A stretch of 64,000 bases of DNA from Plecoglossus altivelis (Eukaryota > Chordata > Actinopteri > Osmeriformes > Plecoglossidae): contig BROE01000020.1 of assembly GCA_036571765.1 (NCBI GenBank), positions 19,918,179 to 19,982,178 on the forward strand, written 5' to 3'. Both the position numbers and the translations under genes were made by a program. The notes under the pieces are model-generated. The model searched no databases. It was not told the DNA's origin and worked only from the letters and a program-made list of their open reading frames with translations. Shown here in pieces: positions 13,189-22,324 of this stretch (position 1 is its first letter; every line of letters starts with the position of its first letter).

Positions 13189-13204
13189 CAGCGCCCCCTG
13201 GTGG
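13189..13204 (-). promoter_or_regulatory. CTCF-like motif
   Basis: Minus strand CCACCAGGGGGCGCTG, a near-perfect match to the vertebrate CTCF core. Confidence 0.5.
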
Positions 13205-13244
13205 TGGTGAAGGTTTGAGAAAGTGAATACATTTTCCACTATAT

Positions 13245-13492
13245 CCCTCGTGTTCTCATCATATTCTGCAATTCCCACTATCCTAAGAGTCAAAAAGGTC
13301 CCATCTTCAACCCTGAAATAAAGCAGTTACATTTTTACCCTGTATCCTTTTGGGCACTGAAATGTGCAGCCATGCTGCACATGACTCAAAAAGGTTGCTT
13401 TGTCTGAGTTCAATCAAGCACATACAATCTAAGTGTGGGTGTGCATTAAACATGGTTTTGGCTCATTCTAATCCCCAAGGAGAACCTGAGGG
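13245..13492 (+). mobile_element. piggyBac-like MITE, copy 2
   Basis: Begins CCCTCGTGTTCTC and ends CCTGAGGG followed by TTAA (13493-13496). Same ordered blocks as copy 1, but 36 bp longer with extra internal sequence. It is clearly diverged, so both copies are old. Confidence 0.65.
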
Positions 13493-13534
13493 TTAATACT
13501 GATGAACACCAGTGATGGGTTCACTAACAGTTCT

Positions 13535-13605
13535 ATGGGCGCATGTGAAGCCCTCTGTGACACTGTCTGTAAAAAAGGGCTATAAAAATAAAATTGTATT
13601 ATATT
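13535..13605 (+). mobile_element. Dispersed-repeat tail (GTGAAGCCCT ... AATAAA type)
   Basis: A stretch resembling a tail I know to be frequent in fish genomes: ATGTGAAGCCCTCTGTGAC, then GGGCTATAAAAATAAAATTG. It is probably the 3' end of a retroelement. Family unknown. Confidence 0.4.
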
Positions 13606-15211
13606 GCACAGATATCTGTACTTTCTATGTCTTAAATGCACAGCCGGGCTTTTTATTTCGGTTAAAATATACATTTGGTGGAATGATCAATATGGTTTAT
13701 TTGCACACGTTTTCAAATGTCCTAGATATCATGTATAAGAAACATGATCACCCAGTTTTTAAAACATTTCATTTTAATATAAAACTATTTTGCTTCTATA
13801 AAAATTACGGGTATGACTTCTAGATATTGTGAAAATGTGCTCACGCTCCTACACTGTGAGCGTCACTCGATTTTAAAAGACTTCTGCGTTTCATATCTGA
13901 GTGTGAATGTGTTTCACACGTCTGTGCGAGCATTTCATGTTAATGTAAATACTCAGTACTGTGCATCAACATTTTCCGTGTGAATGCGCTTCACGTGTCT
14001 ATGCTATACTAGCATTTCGCACGTGGATGACTGTTTTCGGTAGTGTAATTGTGTGTGAACGTTTCATACGTGAATATGTTTCATGTGTTTGTGTAAGGCC
14101 CGATTGTGTGCAAGTTTGATTTCCTAAACGGCTCCTAATAGTACATTGTGATTGATACATTGGACATAAACCCAATTCCTAGCTATTCTTTGACGAGAAA
14201 GAAAGTTAGCGCCACAGCACTAACTTTCTGTAGGCTAGGCTACTGTAGCTAGCTTAGTGTTCGAGCTTGCTAGCTCTTGCGTACTTGAAAATGTTGCCCT
14301 TTTCGAAGAAAGAAGTTACAAAACAATACCTGTGTCTCCTCGACATCTTGATTACCGTCGTAGTTTTAGAACGCATTTGACCTAAATTCACATTTCTAAC
14401 GTGCTTGTTCGCAGACTATTTTCAAATCTATCCGTCTCCGTTTTTAGCATCATGTGACGCGTCGCATTACCTCATCTTCTAGATTGTAATATTTAAATAA
14501 TAAACAGGGTTGCTTACGACACCATGACATCAACGGATCTTTTGCGCCTCAATGCATTTCAGTACTTAGCATGATACAATGTTGTTGACTTAGCAGCCTA
14601 CGTGCTTACCTGTCTAAATACAAGATAGTGACAATAAAAGTTATTCAACATACCAGACGTACAGCTAATATATTTGAACATAATTGAAAAGTAGCGAGAA
14701 AAATGAGAGATTGAAAAATCAGCTCGATTTTTTTGTGTGGTTTCATTCAGGGCAATTTTATTTTACAGAGCGATTTCGCAGACGTGAAAAGTATTGCACT
14801 ACACATATTTTCAGTCTTTTTGAACTATAATGGACGTAATTTCTCTTCAGTCTTAATTCTACTTGTGGTGAAGATTGGGACCCTGTTTGGTGATCAAGCT
14901 GAAAGCACAACTTTAGGTCTAACAGCTAACGTTAGCTGGCTAGCCGAGACGTGACGAAATCAGTTTGTGATTCAAGCTAAAGAGGACAGAAATGTTCAGC
15001 TCTGTTTCCCCTTTCAAATACGAATGTAACATAAGTTGACTTAAACAAACCCGAAGTCAGATTTTAGTTAAATCTAGCCGTTTCCTTACAAATACCGTTT
15101 TTGTGGTGTGATTTTAGAAAGACTTCCCGCTTCTCAATGTGTCACTACTGAGCTTGACAAGTGGGCACAATTTGAACGATTCGAGGGCTGGACATTCACT
15201 CCCTGACCCTT
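13606..15211. other. AT-rich gene-free stretch
   Basis: At 13850-14100 there are recurring TTTCACACGT-like motifs in a degenerate array. GCTAACGTTAGC near 14927 is a palindrome common in fish repeats. No exon recognised. Confidence 0.55.
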
Positions 15212-15330
15212 AAGTTCAAGTTCAAATTGTGCTTTATTGTCATTCCGCTACATACGGGGGCATACAGTGGAACGAAATGTCGTGCCTCACAGAGCCACGG
15301 TGCTACATAAGTACAGGCATACAACAGTTC
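15212..15330 (-). mobile_element. Retroelement 3' tail fragment
   Basis: Read on the minus strand it ends GAATGACAATAAAGCACA and a short TTGAAC tandem, a pattern I recognise from common fish interspersed repeats. Fragment only. Confidence 0.5.
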
Positions 15331-15608
15331 AGGCATACAACAATCAAGTAAAAATAAATATAACAATTTTCCCTATACATAAACAAAAAAAATACAAACT
15401 ATACAAACTGTACGAATACTTTACGATGGGGTGCTGTACATGTGCAAAGGGTACTGTACATGTGCAAGGAATATGAGCATGTAAACATACATATGTTGCC
15501 GATATGTTAACTCTGTAGCCCCTCTCTCCTGGCTGTGGCTATGGAGATGAGAGAAACCCCTGCTCTGCTTCTCACTGTCATTTGAGTTTTGTTTTACTGT
15601 CGTTCTAG

Positions 15609-15795
15609 GCGATCTGAAGGAAAGATGTTTCTGGTTGTATTGCTGTTACTCTGTGTGCATGAAGTGTTGCTTGGCGATAAGTTCTGTAAAACTGTCAGGA
15701 ATGGACACTTCTGGTCCAGTTGATGTGCTGCACTTTGTTGTACTGTGTGTACCTCTGTACATTGTTTGGGAGAAAACATTTTATAAATGAATAAA
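15609..15795 (+). CDS. Possible terminal exon with a 32-codon signal-peptide-like ORF
   Basis: A pyrimidine-rich acceptor (TACTGTCGTTCTAG, ending 15608) is followed by a frame open from 15610 through ATG 15625-15627 to TGA 15721-15723. The product starts MFLVVLLLLCVHEVLLG, a good secretion leader or single membrane helix, followed by 15 residues (D-K-F-C to W-S-S). AATAAA lies at 15790-15795. It is either the last exon of a plus-strand gene whose upstream exons I cannot find, or a small secreted-peptide ORF, or a noncoding transcript end. It would be tail to tail with the coiled-coil gene. Confidence 0.3.
15790..15795 (+). terminator. PolyA signal AATAAA
   Basis: Canonical hexamer 67 bases after the small ORF's stop. 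The context is AT-rich. Confidence 0.35.
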
Positions 15796-15995
15796 TATGA
15801 ACATATATGTCAGTGTAAAAAAACGAATCATTTAACAGAATTTATAGAATGTACATTATATCAACTGGATTGCTTTGATTGTAGTAAATCACACATTGAC
15901 ATCACTATGAGTTTATGCATGTATTGATAGGACACAATCAAGTTGACAAAGGTAGGTTGTCCAGGAGATGCGAGGAGATGAGTTCAGCTTCCCTG

Positions 15996-16105
15996 CAGGC
16001 TGTTCCAGCAGGTGCTGCAGCGCCCCCTGCTGCTCATCCATCACGATGTGCAGGCTGTTCCATCAGGTGCTGCAGCGCCCCCCGCTGCTCATCCATCAGG
16101 ATGTG
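15996..16105. repeat. 55-bp tandem duplication across a stop codon
   Basis: Two adjacent 55-bp copies (15996-16050 and 16051-16105) differ at 3 positions. On the minus strand the higher copy is read in the coiled-coil frame. Because 55 is not a multiple of 3, the second copy is entered in another frame and gives TGA at 16034. Confidence 0.95.
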
Positions 16106-16441
16106 CAGGCTGTCCAGACTGCTCTTAAACACCTCCTCCCAGGCAGAGATCTGGTCTTGGTAGAACTCTGCGTCCATCTCTGCGTCCCTCTCTGCCCGCT
16201 GGCTCCGGCCGTTCCTCTCAGAGCGGGCGGTCACCGTCTGCCGGCGGTCCAGCTCCTCGCTGACCAGACGCCTCTGGAGGGCGACCTCCTTCTGCTGGAA
16301 CATGTCAGCCAGGTCCTTGTTCTGCTGCTGGAGGGCATGGAGCTGCTTCTCCATCTGGCTCTTCTCGTTCTTCAGCGTGGCCATATCGTGGTCCAGGCGA
16401 CACCACTTCCTCTCCAGGGCCTCGCGAGCCCTCCTCTCTTC
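16034..16441 (-). CDS. Pentad-repeat membrane protein, exon 3 (acceptor at gap edge)
   Basis: 408 bp, 135 codons plus TGA. The CAG just inside the gap edge (16442-16444) would be an acceptor giving phase 0 continuity with exon 2. If it is not, the exon extends into the gap. The product is a heptad-rich coiled coil ending EQPAHRDG. The stop lies inside the second copy of a 55-bp tandem duplication. Confidence 0.6.
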   Translation of the reverse strand, partial: EERRAREALERKWCRLDHDMATLKNEKSQMEKQLHALQQQNKDLADMFQQKEVALQRRLVSEELDRRQTVTARSERNGRSQRAERDAEMDAEFYQDQISAWEEVFKSSLDSLHILMDEQRGALQHLMEQPAHRDG

Positions 16442-17891
16442 CTGNNNNNNNNNNNNNNNNNNNNNNNNNNNNNNNNNNNNNNNNNNNNNNNNNNNNNNNN
16501 NNNNNNNNNNNNNNNNNNNNNNNNNNNNNNNNNNNNNNNNNNNNNNNNNNNNNNNNNNNNNATGTGTGACAACTGAAGCTAAAGGGGTTCATGTTTCTAT
16601 TCAAATATGAACCTCACCTTAATCTTGCGATCCTTCCCTGCAGTGGCGTCCTGTTCGTCTCTCAGGATCTTCCGCTTCTCTTTCAGCAGTCGGTGGAGGC
16701 GCTGTTGTTTTCCCTTCCAGGCCTTCGCTGCGTTACGGAGGAAGCGTTGCCGTTTCCTCAGCACGCTGTTCTCCTCCTCGTGGCTCCTCCACCAGGACAG
16801 GAAGACCTCCTCCTGGCTCCTGTACTCCCCCATGGCAGCGTGCGTCCTGGCCAGCTCCCGCTTGGTCCCCACCAGCTGGATCACCGTGACACCCAGCCCC
16901 ACGGCCCAGACAGCAGGCTCCACCAGGACCAGGTAGGCAGGGTGCCACGGCAACACTGCTGCAGAGGCACCCTGTAGCCATAGTAACAAGGAAAATATGA
17001 AGTCCTGAATCCAAGAGCTGGAACACAACACAGTTGATCTGAACACGGGCAAACTGAACACTGTTGGGTTAAACATCATCTCATAGACGGCTAGGTTAGA
17101 CAGCACAGAGCTGAACACTGTCTGAAACAACGCAGTTGGCTTGACAATGGTAAAGTTACACGTTGTCAAATATAACCCTGTAAAGTTCGACATTGTTTGA
17201 TTAAACGCTGTCTGATAAAACACAGTTGGGTTGAACTGCAGCTCATATAACATGGCTGGGTCCATCGTGGTCCAGTTGAACATGGTCGGGTTGAAGACGG
17301 TGAAATTAAACACGGTCACAGTCGGACTGAACGATGTCACCGGCATCACGTCAGTTTCCTGAAGAAAAACAAAACATACGTCAAGTTTTTCTACATCTCA
17401 GATCAGCGCAGATCATCCATTTCAGATAAAAATATTAGTAAATCTTGTGTGATGTAACAAGCTTCAGGATGTTTTTTGACCTCATGAATATCATCCAGTT
17501 GGCCATGTTTCGCTTCAAGGTCTGTCCAGAAATCCTATATTGAAACAAGTACTTGACCTTAGCATTTTAATTGCATATACTCTGTTTAATACAAATATTA
17601 CCCGTTCCCGTCAGGATATAAAAAGTGTGATCAACTTTTCAATCAGGGGTGAGTTTTTAGCCCAGCAACACTTACGGTTTGAATCTTCCGCCACGGGTTG
17701 AGGAAAACGTCTTCTTTCCTTTGACCGTAGCATAAACATTCTGTCCAGTTGAGGACGAACGCTTCTGGACACTGAACCAGTTCCTGTGGACATCTTTTCC
17801 TTTGAGGGAAGCCGTTGCCGAAGGCGGGTGCAAACGCACCCACGGAGTTTCCAAAACTTAATAGAAACAATAAAATAATAAAGCGGTCCAT
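16034..17891 (-). CDS. Unrecognised membrane protein with pentapeptide repeats and coiled coil (3 exons, about 454 aa)
   Basis: I do not recognise this family. Joining 17891-17676, 17358-16618 and 16441-16034 gives one open frame with phase 0 junctions and GT/AG sites. Residues 1-19 look like a signal peptide. Residues 20-86 hold four cysteines (34, 41, 52, 54) and sequon N48-W-T. Residues 87-185 are about 20 five-residue units, often T-V-F-N-P, with five more sequons (N90, N100, N125, N130, N140). Hydrophobic stretches at about 191-208 and 213-235 are membrane segments or a hairpin. The rest is basic, then heptad-rich coiled coil. This suggests a type I-like glycoprotein with a cytoplasmic coiled coil. 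The start at 17889-17891 was chosen for the signal peptide; an in-frame ATG exists 24 codons upstream. The gap at 16445-16561 hides part of intron 2 and could hide coding sequence. Function unknown. Confidence 0.7.
16445..16561. other. Assembly gap
   Basis: Run of 117 N inside intron 2 of the pentad-repeat gene. Confidence 1.
16618..17358 (-). CDS. Pentad-repeat membrane protein, exon 2
   Basis: 741 bp, 247 codons, phase 0 at both ends. The acceptor is TTTTTCTTCAG and the donor GTGAGG. It encodes all the pentads, the membrane segment(s) and a basic helical stretch. The 15-bp period is visible in the DNA, but third positions vary freely between units, so the pattern is kept at protein level. 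Confidence 0.68.
17676..17891 (-). CDS. Pentad-repeat membrane protein, exon 1
   Basis: 216 bp, 72 codons, ending at a consensus GTAAGT donor. It encodes a hydrophobic leader (residues 4-18 rich in I, L and F) and a short four-cysteine region ending WRKIQT. Confidence 0.68.
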
Positions 17892-18703
17892 CCTTACATC
17901 GTCTTGGTCGGAATAAGTGTGAGAATGAACAGAACGAACACATTTAAGAATGAAATGGCCCATTATGACATTTACATCGCGTCACAATCCGTATCAGCAA
18001 GTTTCGCATGATAAACTGTTATGGCTATTTGTTTGCTGTTTAAGTTTCTACGTTGTTGATGGTAATTGAACAAGTTGATACGATTAAACATTATTAATAA
18101 ATCGCAACACTCATCATAGCTACAATAGTTAGCCTACTGTTCATAGTATACCGTAGTGTCGAACACTGTAGTAGGGGTAGTGTACTATCAGAGATAAGAC
18201 AAATAGCAGTCTGAGTCTCTCATGTGCCTGAATCGTTTTTATTGATTTACACATCTGATCAAACACTTCTGAGCATAGAAAAAAAACACGGCACACATTC
18301 AGATCTCGCGGATGAATTCTCTCCGTCGTGGAAAGGCGTTTCTACGAGTTACACGCACACTTGTACTAAATTTGGAGGAAAAATAAAAACAACTAATAAT
18401 TTACAGTTTCTAATAAATACAAAAGTTATCCTTCAACAGTCCGATGCCACACTGAAGTAAGATTGTGTTAGTTTTTATTTCTTTTACAATATATAACTCC
18501 AGACAACAAAGTAGGTAGGCTGGTTCACTATATCCGTCATAGACATAGAGCATAAAACACTAGTAATATTCATAGCTACAAAGTAGTTTATACATTTCGG
18601 TCCGCTATCATCTAATATAAACAGTAGATCAGGTGGTGGTGTGCGTTTTCTCGTGTTGAAAAGCCAACAGTGATTTCTACACCGGGACAGGTGTGATGTC
18701 ATC
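17892..18703. other. Upstream region of the pentad-repeat gene
   Basis: AT-rich with no clear TATA box. Contains the minus-strand AATAAA at 18237. No other feature seen. Confidence 0.5.
18237..18242 (-). terminator. PolyA signal AATAAA (minus strand)
   Basis: Canonical hexamer on the minus strand downstream of the candidate exon at 18.7 kb. I saw no closer AATAAA downstream of slc2a1, so a very long slc2a1 3' UTR ending here is a second possibility. Confidence 0.25.
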
Positions 18704-18812
18704 AACACCAGACACGTTTGTCAAGCGTCTCTGTCTGAGATAAGGTCTCGCTGCTGTCCATGTTACAGTCACATCTCCTGTGGATGCTGGACAGTAACTC
18801 GCTGCTCATCCT
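18704..18812 (-). CDS. Possible 3'-terminal exon of an unidentified minus-strand gene
   Basis: The minus strand has an acceptor-like GGTTCCTTTGTTCAG followed by an open stretch that begins G-ATG-AGC-AGC and ends D-K-R-V-W-C then TGA (18704-18706). The residues are mixed, with cysteines and acidic/serine runs, not a repeat artefact. About 460 bases downstream, AATAAA occurs on the same strand (18237-18242). I found no upstream exon, so this may be a noncoding transcript or chance. Confidence 0.25.
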
Positions 18813-18872
18813 GAACAAAGGAACCAGGATGCAGCATTTTCCATACAGAGTCCACGGTGTAAACACACCAAT

Positions 18873-19066
18873 CTCACACACACACACACACACACACACA
18901 CCAGTCACACACAGCCGTGTAAACACACACCAGTCGCACACACACACAGCCATGAAAACACACACCAGTCTTTCACACACACAGCCATGCGAACACACAC
19001 CCCTTGCACACGGGAAAACAAGCACATACACACTCATGCACACACACACACACACACACACACAAT
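18873..19066. repeat. CA microsatellite, interrupted
   Basis: (CA)n blocks separated by CAGTC and CAGCCATG pieces. Confidence 0.92.
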
Positions 19067-19957
19067 AATGGACAGGCAAGTGAACAGCTAACACACATAA
19101 TGTGTTCATGGAATAATTCCACCAGTTTAGATTATACTGGGGTGTGAACTGAAGACTCTCCAGTTCGCCCGCTGTCGTCCTGCCTGTCCATGTGTGTTTC
19201 ATGTCTGACCAAGACAAGCAGCATCAGACGAAAGAGTTAATGTGGTAGCTGTCAGCAGTGTCTTCTCTAATTACTGATCCAACTAAGAGGCCACATGCAG
19301 CAGGATCTTCAGAGACTAAACAATCAGCCTTGTGGAGAATAAAGTGCAGCAAAATGTTTTTTTTTGTTTGTTTTTTCTTCCTTTTTTTTGTATCTCAACA
19401 AATAGATACAAATGTGTGTCAAAGAAGAGGTGGTTTGCCAAAGCAGAAGACACAGCTGTCAGACAGAAACGAGGACATGAAGACAGTGTTGGTGCTAATA
19501 ACAGATGGGTCTCTGTGACTCAAAAGGACAGCCCAGGACAGGTAACTGAGAAAGGCCACGTCCATGTTTGAATCAAGTCTTGAAATGTGACCATTTAAGG
19601 CGACTCTGACTAGATCTGACATCTTTCAACAAAAAGAATGTTGTTGAGAATTGCAATGTTCTAGTCACAAGTGTGTGTGTGTGTGTGTTTAGGGGGGTTT
19701 ACAGTAGGTGGGTGGAGGGGGGGGGGGGGTTTAAGGCCAGTTCACACTGCTGAAACAAACATTAACAGCCAGCAGGTGTGGGTCATGGTGTTGTGATACC
19801 CCCTATTCGTGTTTGTTAGGGCAGCGTGAAAATGAGTCGTCTCCAAACATTTTAAACCCAGCAGTAAAATGCTTGGTGTCTGTTGGAGGTTGATCTGTGG
19901 GAATTGGCCTTTCCAAACCCCTCATAGAAGGGCAGGCTGTGGCTGAGGGCAGAGGTA

Positions 19958-19973
19958 TGCTGCCCCCTAGAGG
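19958..19973 (-). promoter_or_regulatory. CTCF-like motif
   Basis: Minus strand CCTCTAGGGGGCAGCA. Intergenic, 2.2 kb past the slc2a1 stop. Confidence 0.45.
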
Positions 19974-21545
19974 ATGGTGGAAGCACTTTCAGGAAGAATA
20001 AAGCAGAGGAAGGCTGATAAGGCAGAGAGACACTGTCGCTTTGGTCCCTAATAGGAAGGATGTGACCTGTAACCGTGGGAGATGGACACAGGAGCGATGA
20101 TGGCCTCTTACATTCATGCGATGTGAGCTTAATACAGGAAGACACGTAAAGCACATGACTGGTGATATCTTACACTGCTTCCTGGTTTATCACTGGTCAG
20201 GAAGCCTCTGTTAAGAGTCATACAATTTGGGACACTTTGCCAATAATACATGCTGGATTTGTGAATCAGATTTGGATTTTAAATATGTCAATCTGCTGTA
20301 AATCTTAGGAATATAAAATCTAGAAAATGTATTTTGAACTCTTAGATGACATCTCTGGCTGTAAAGTCCACATATTTGACTAAATCTGTCAAAACATGAC
20401 CAAAACATGGGTTTTTGTAACAATATTGTATACATTTTGTAACAATATTCTCTCTTTTTTTTCTTTTTGTAAGACAAAAAAATGCTAGTGCCTACCAATG
20501 TTCCCTGTTCTGCGGTAAAGCCACTTAATTTGTTTCAATGTCATTCTAGGCCACTCAGCCGATTACTAAAATAATGTTACGTTTGAACATTTTATCTAAC
20601 GTCCATTTCGCGCTTAGCACAAGCAACAGTAATGGCTACGCGAAAATCAGGAAAGTTACCTTTACAGGCAAAAAGTTTTACGTAAAAAAAATGGCTTGAT
20701 CAAATTGTTAAAATGGACACAAGCGATGGTCCGTGTAGGTTGGTGCAGCTCTCAGGTATATTTAACTACATTTAACTACATTTAACTACTGCTAACTTTG
20801 TTCAGAGATGAAAACCAAAGGCGTCGTTATTACCGGGAAAACTTGGGCAAAGTGGGAATTTGATAAACGGAGTTTGGAGATATCCTGCTAATCTACAGCA
20901 GAGAACTGGTCACTAACTGTTTAAACTAGCCTACTGAGGTTAGCGTTCAGGCAGATTACATTTTTTCAGCAAAGTAAAAAATAAGAGGGAACCTCAGTGC
21001 CTACCTCAGAGAAGCAGGCTTAAAGTTAGTTCACTAGCTAGCTGACAACAACGTAACAGGTGTCTTAAAATATTCGCCATTGTCCAATAACATTCCTCCT
21101 GATGTTATATCACATCTTTTGACGCTGTTTACCTCAGGAAGTGCGTCATTACACGGAACCCCGGAGATGCCGTTGGTAAAATAACTTGCGTTTTCGCTTT
21201 AACCTACAGTACGTGACGCGAGCATAACATGGGCACTGATCTGGAGTTATTAATTAATTATTCATTCTCACCTACTATTTTGTTCTGGAAACGTTTTAAA
21301 AGTGTTGCAAATCCTGATAAAATACAAATAAAAACTATTTGAATATCGTTAAAAAAACACTTTAAAAATTTTCAAATCTTTTGAAATTCAGACTTGTTAC
21401 ATGGCGTGTTTACAGGCACAGGTGAACGCATGACTACAGAAAGTCTGTCTCTCTGCAGAGCATGGCTGTAAATACGCTGCACTTAGGTGCCTTTTCTGGA
21501 TTTAAATTAGATAAATAAATATGATCAATTGATACATGGATGCAA

Positions 21546-21561
21546 CGGCTCCCCCTGCTGG
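21546..21561 (-). promoter_or_regulatory. CTCF-like motif
   Basis: Minus strand CCAGCAGGGGGAGCCG, just downstream of slc2a1. Confidence 0.4.
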
Positions 21562-21997
21562 ACAGGAGATGCACATCATGATTCAGGCACCCAGAGATAG
21601 TATGAAAGAGATTCAGCCCTGGTCCTTTCATGGCAGGACAGTGACTAAGCAGAACATCACAACAGCACACTAAACACATACAGTAATATGGGAGGGGCGA
21701 GGGGGGCAGGAACATCAAGCATTTCCACCGAAACAAAATGGTTGCCGACCTCCCAACAATCAATCAATGTTGGTTAACATCTTGTTTTCTTTCCAAATAA
21801 AAAGAACCATGTCTACGCCAGCTGCCCTAAGCTCGCCTCCCCTGATCCTCCACACCCCCCTGTTTCCGCCAGGTCCTAGTGCACACCCCGTCTGTGCTGG
21901 GGGGGAGGAAGGAGGAGGGGGAGGGGGGCGTCACGTGCACAGGACATAAAAGCGTCAGTAGTTACATCAGTCAGTAGAGAGGAGGGCCTCTACCAGA

Positions 21998-22110
21998 GGC
22001 GGCAGGGGGGGGGGGGGGGGGGGGAGTTGATGGGGGGGGGGGGGGGGAGGGGGGGGGGGACAGCAGAGGGGGGAGTTGATGGGGGGGAGGAGACAGCAGA
22101 GGGGGGAGAT
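21998..22110. repeat. G-run tract just beyond the slc2a1 stop
   Basis: Runs of G on the plus strand, so C-runs in the slc2a1 transcript, separated by GTTGAT and CAGCAGA. Read accuracy here is doubtful. Confidence 0.9.
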
Positions 22111-22126
22111 GGCAGAGGGGGGAGGC

Positions 22127-22324
22127 TCAGAGGGGGGAGTCTGCTCCCAGGCTGTTAAGCTCGTCAGGTGAGTGTTTTTCCCTTCCGCCGGCTGACTGGC
22201 GGAACCCAGACGAGATGTCGTCGAAGGTGCGACCTTTGGTCTCTGGGACCTTGAAGTAGGTGAAGATGAAGAAGCATAACAGGAGCACGGTGAAGATGAC
22301 AAACACGTAGGGGCCGCAAAGATC
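22127..22324 (-). CDS. slc2a1: slc2a1 exon 10 and stop
   Basis: 198 coding bases, residues 427-491 plus TGA. The acceptor is GCAG after a C-rich tract. It encodes helix 12, PETKGRTFDDI and the cytoplasmic tail ending SLGADSPL. S at -2 and L at 0 keep a class I PDZ-ligand pattern, as in human GLUT1, which binds GIPC1. I could not place the 3' UTR end. Right after the stop the sense strand enters C-runs. Confidence 0.96.
   Translation of the reverse strand, partial: DLCGPYVFVIFTVLLLCFFIFTYFKVPETKGRTFDDISSGFRQSAGGREKHSPDELNSLGADSPL

Larger units (their letters stand above)
19067..21997. other. Intergenic stretch downstream of slc2a1
   Basis: No exon is certain. The CG-bearing part at 20560-21240 could be a promoter: an ATG on each strand is followed by a short open frame and a possible donor, but both frames are under 25 codons. 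Confidence 0.45.

Noticed and set aside
20610..21090. Short ATG frames on both strands suggesting a bidirectional promoter with first exons
   Set aside because: Frames end within 25 codons and no downstream exon could be matched.
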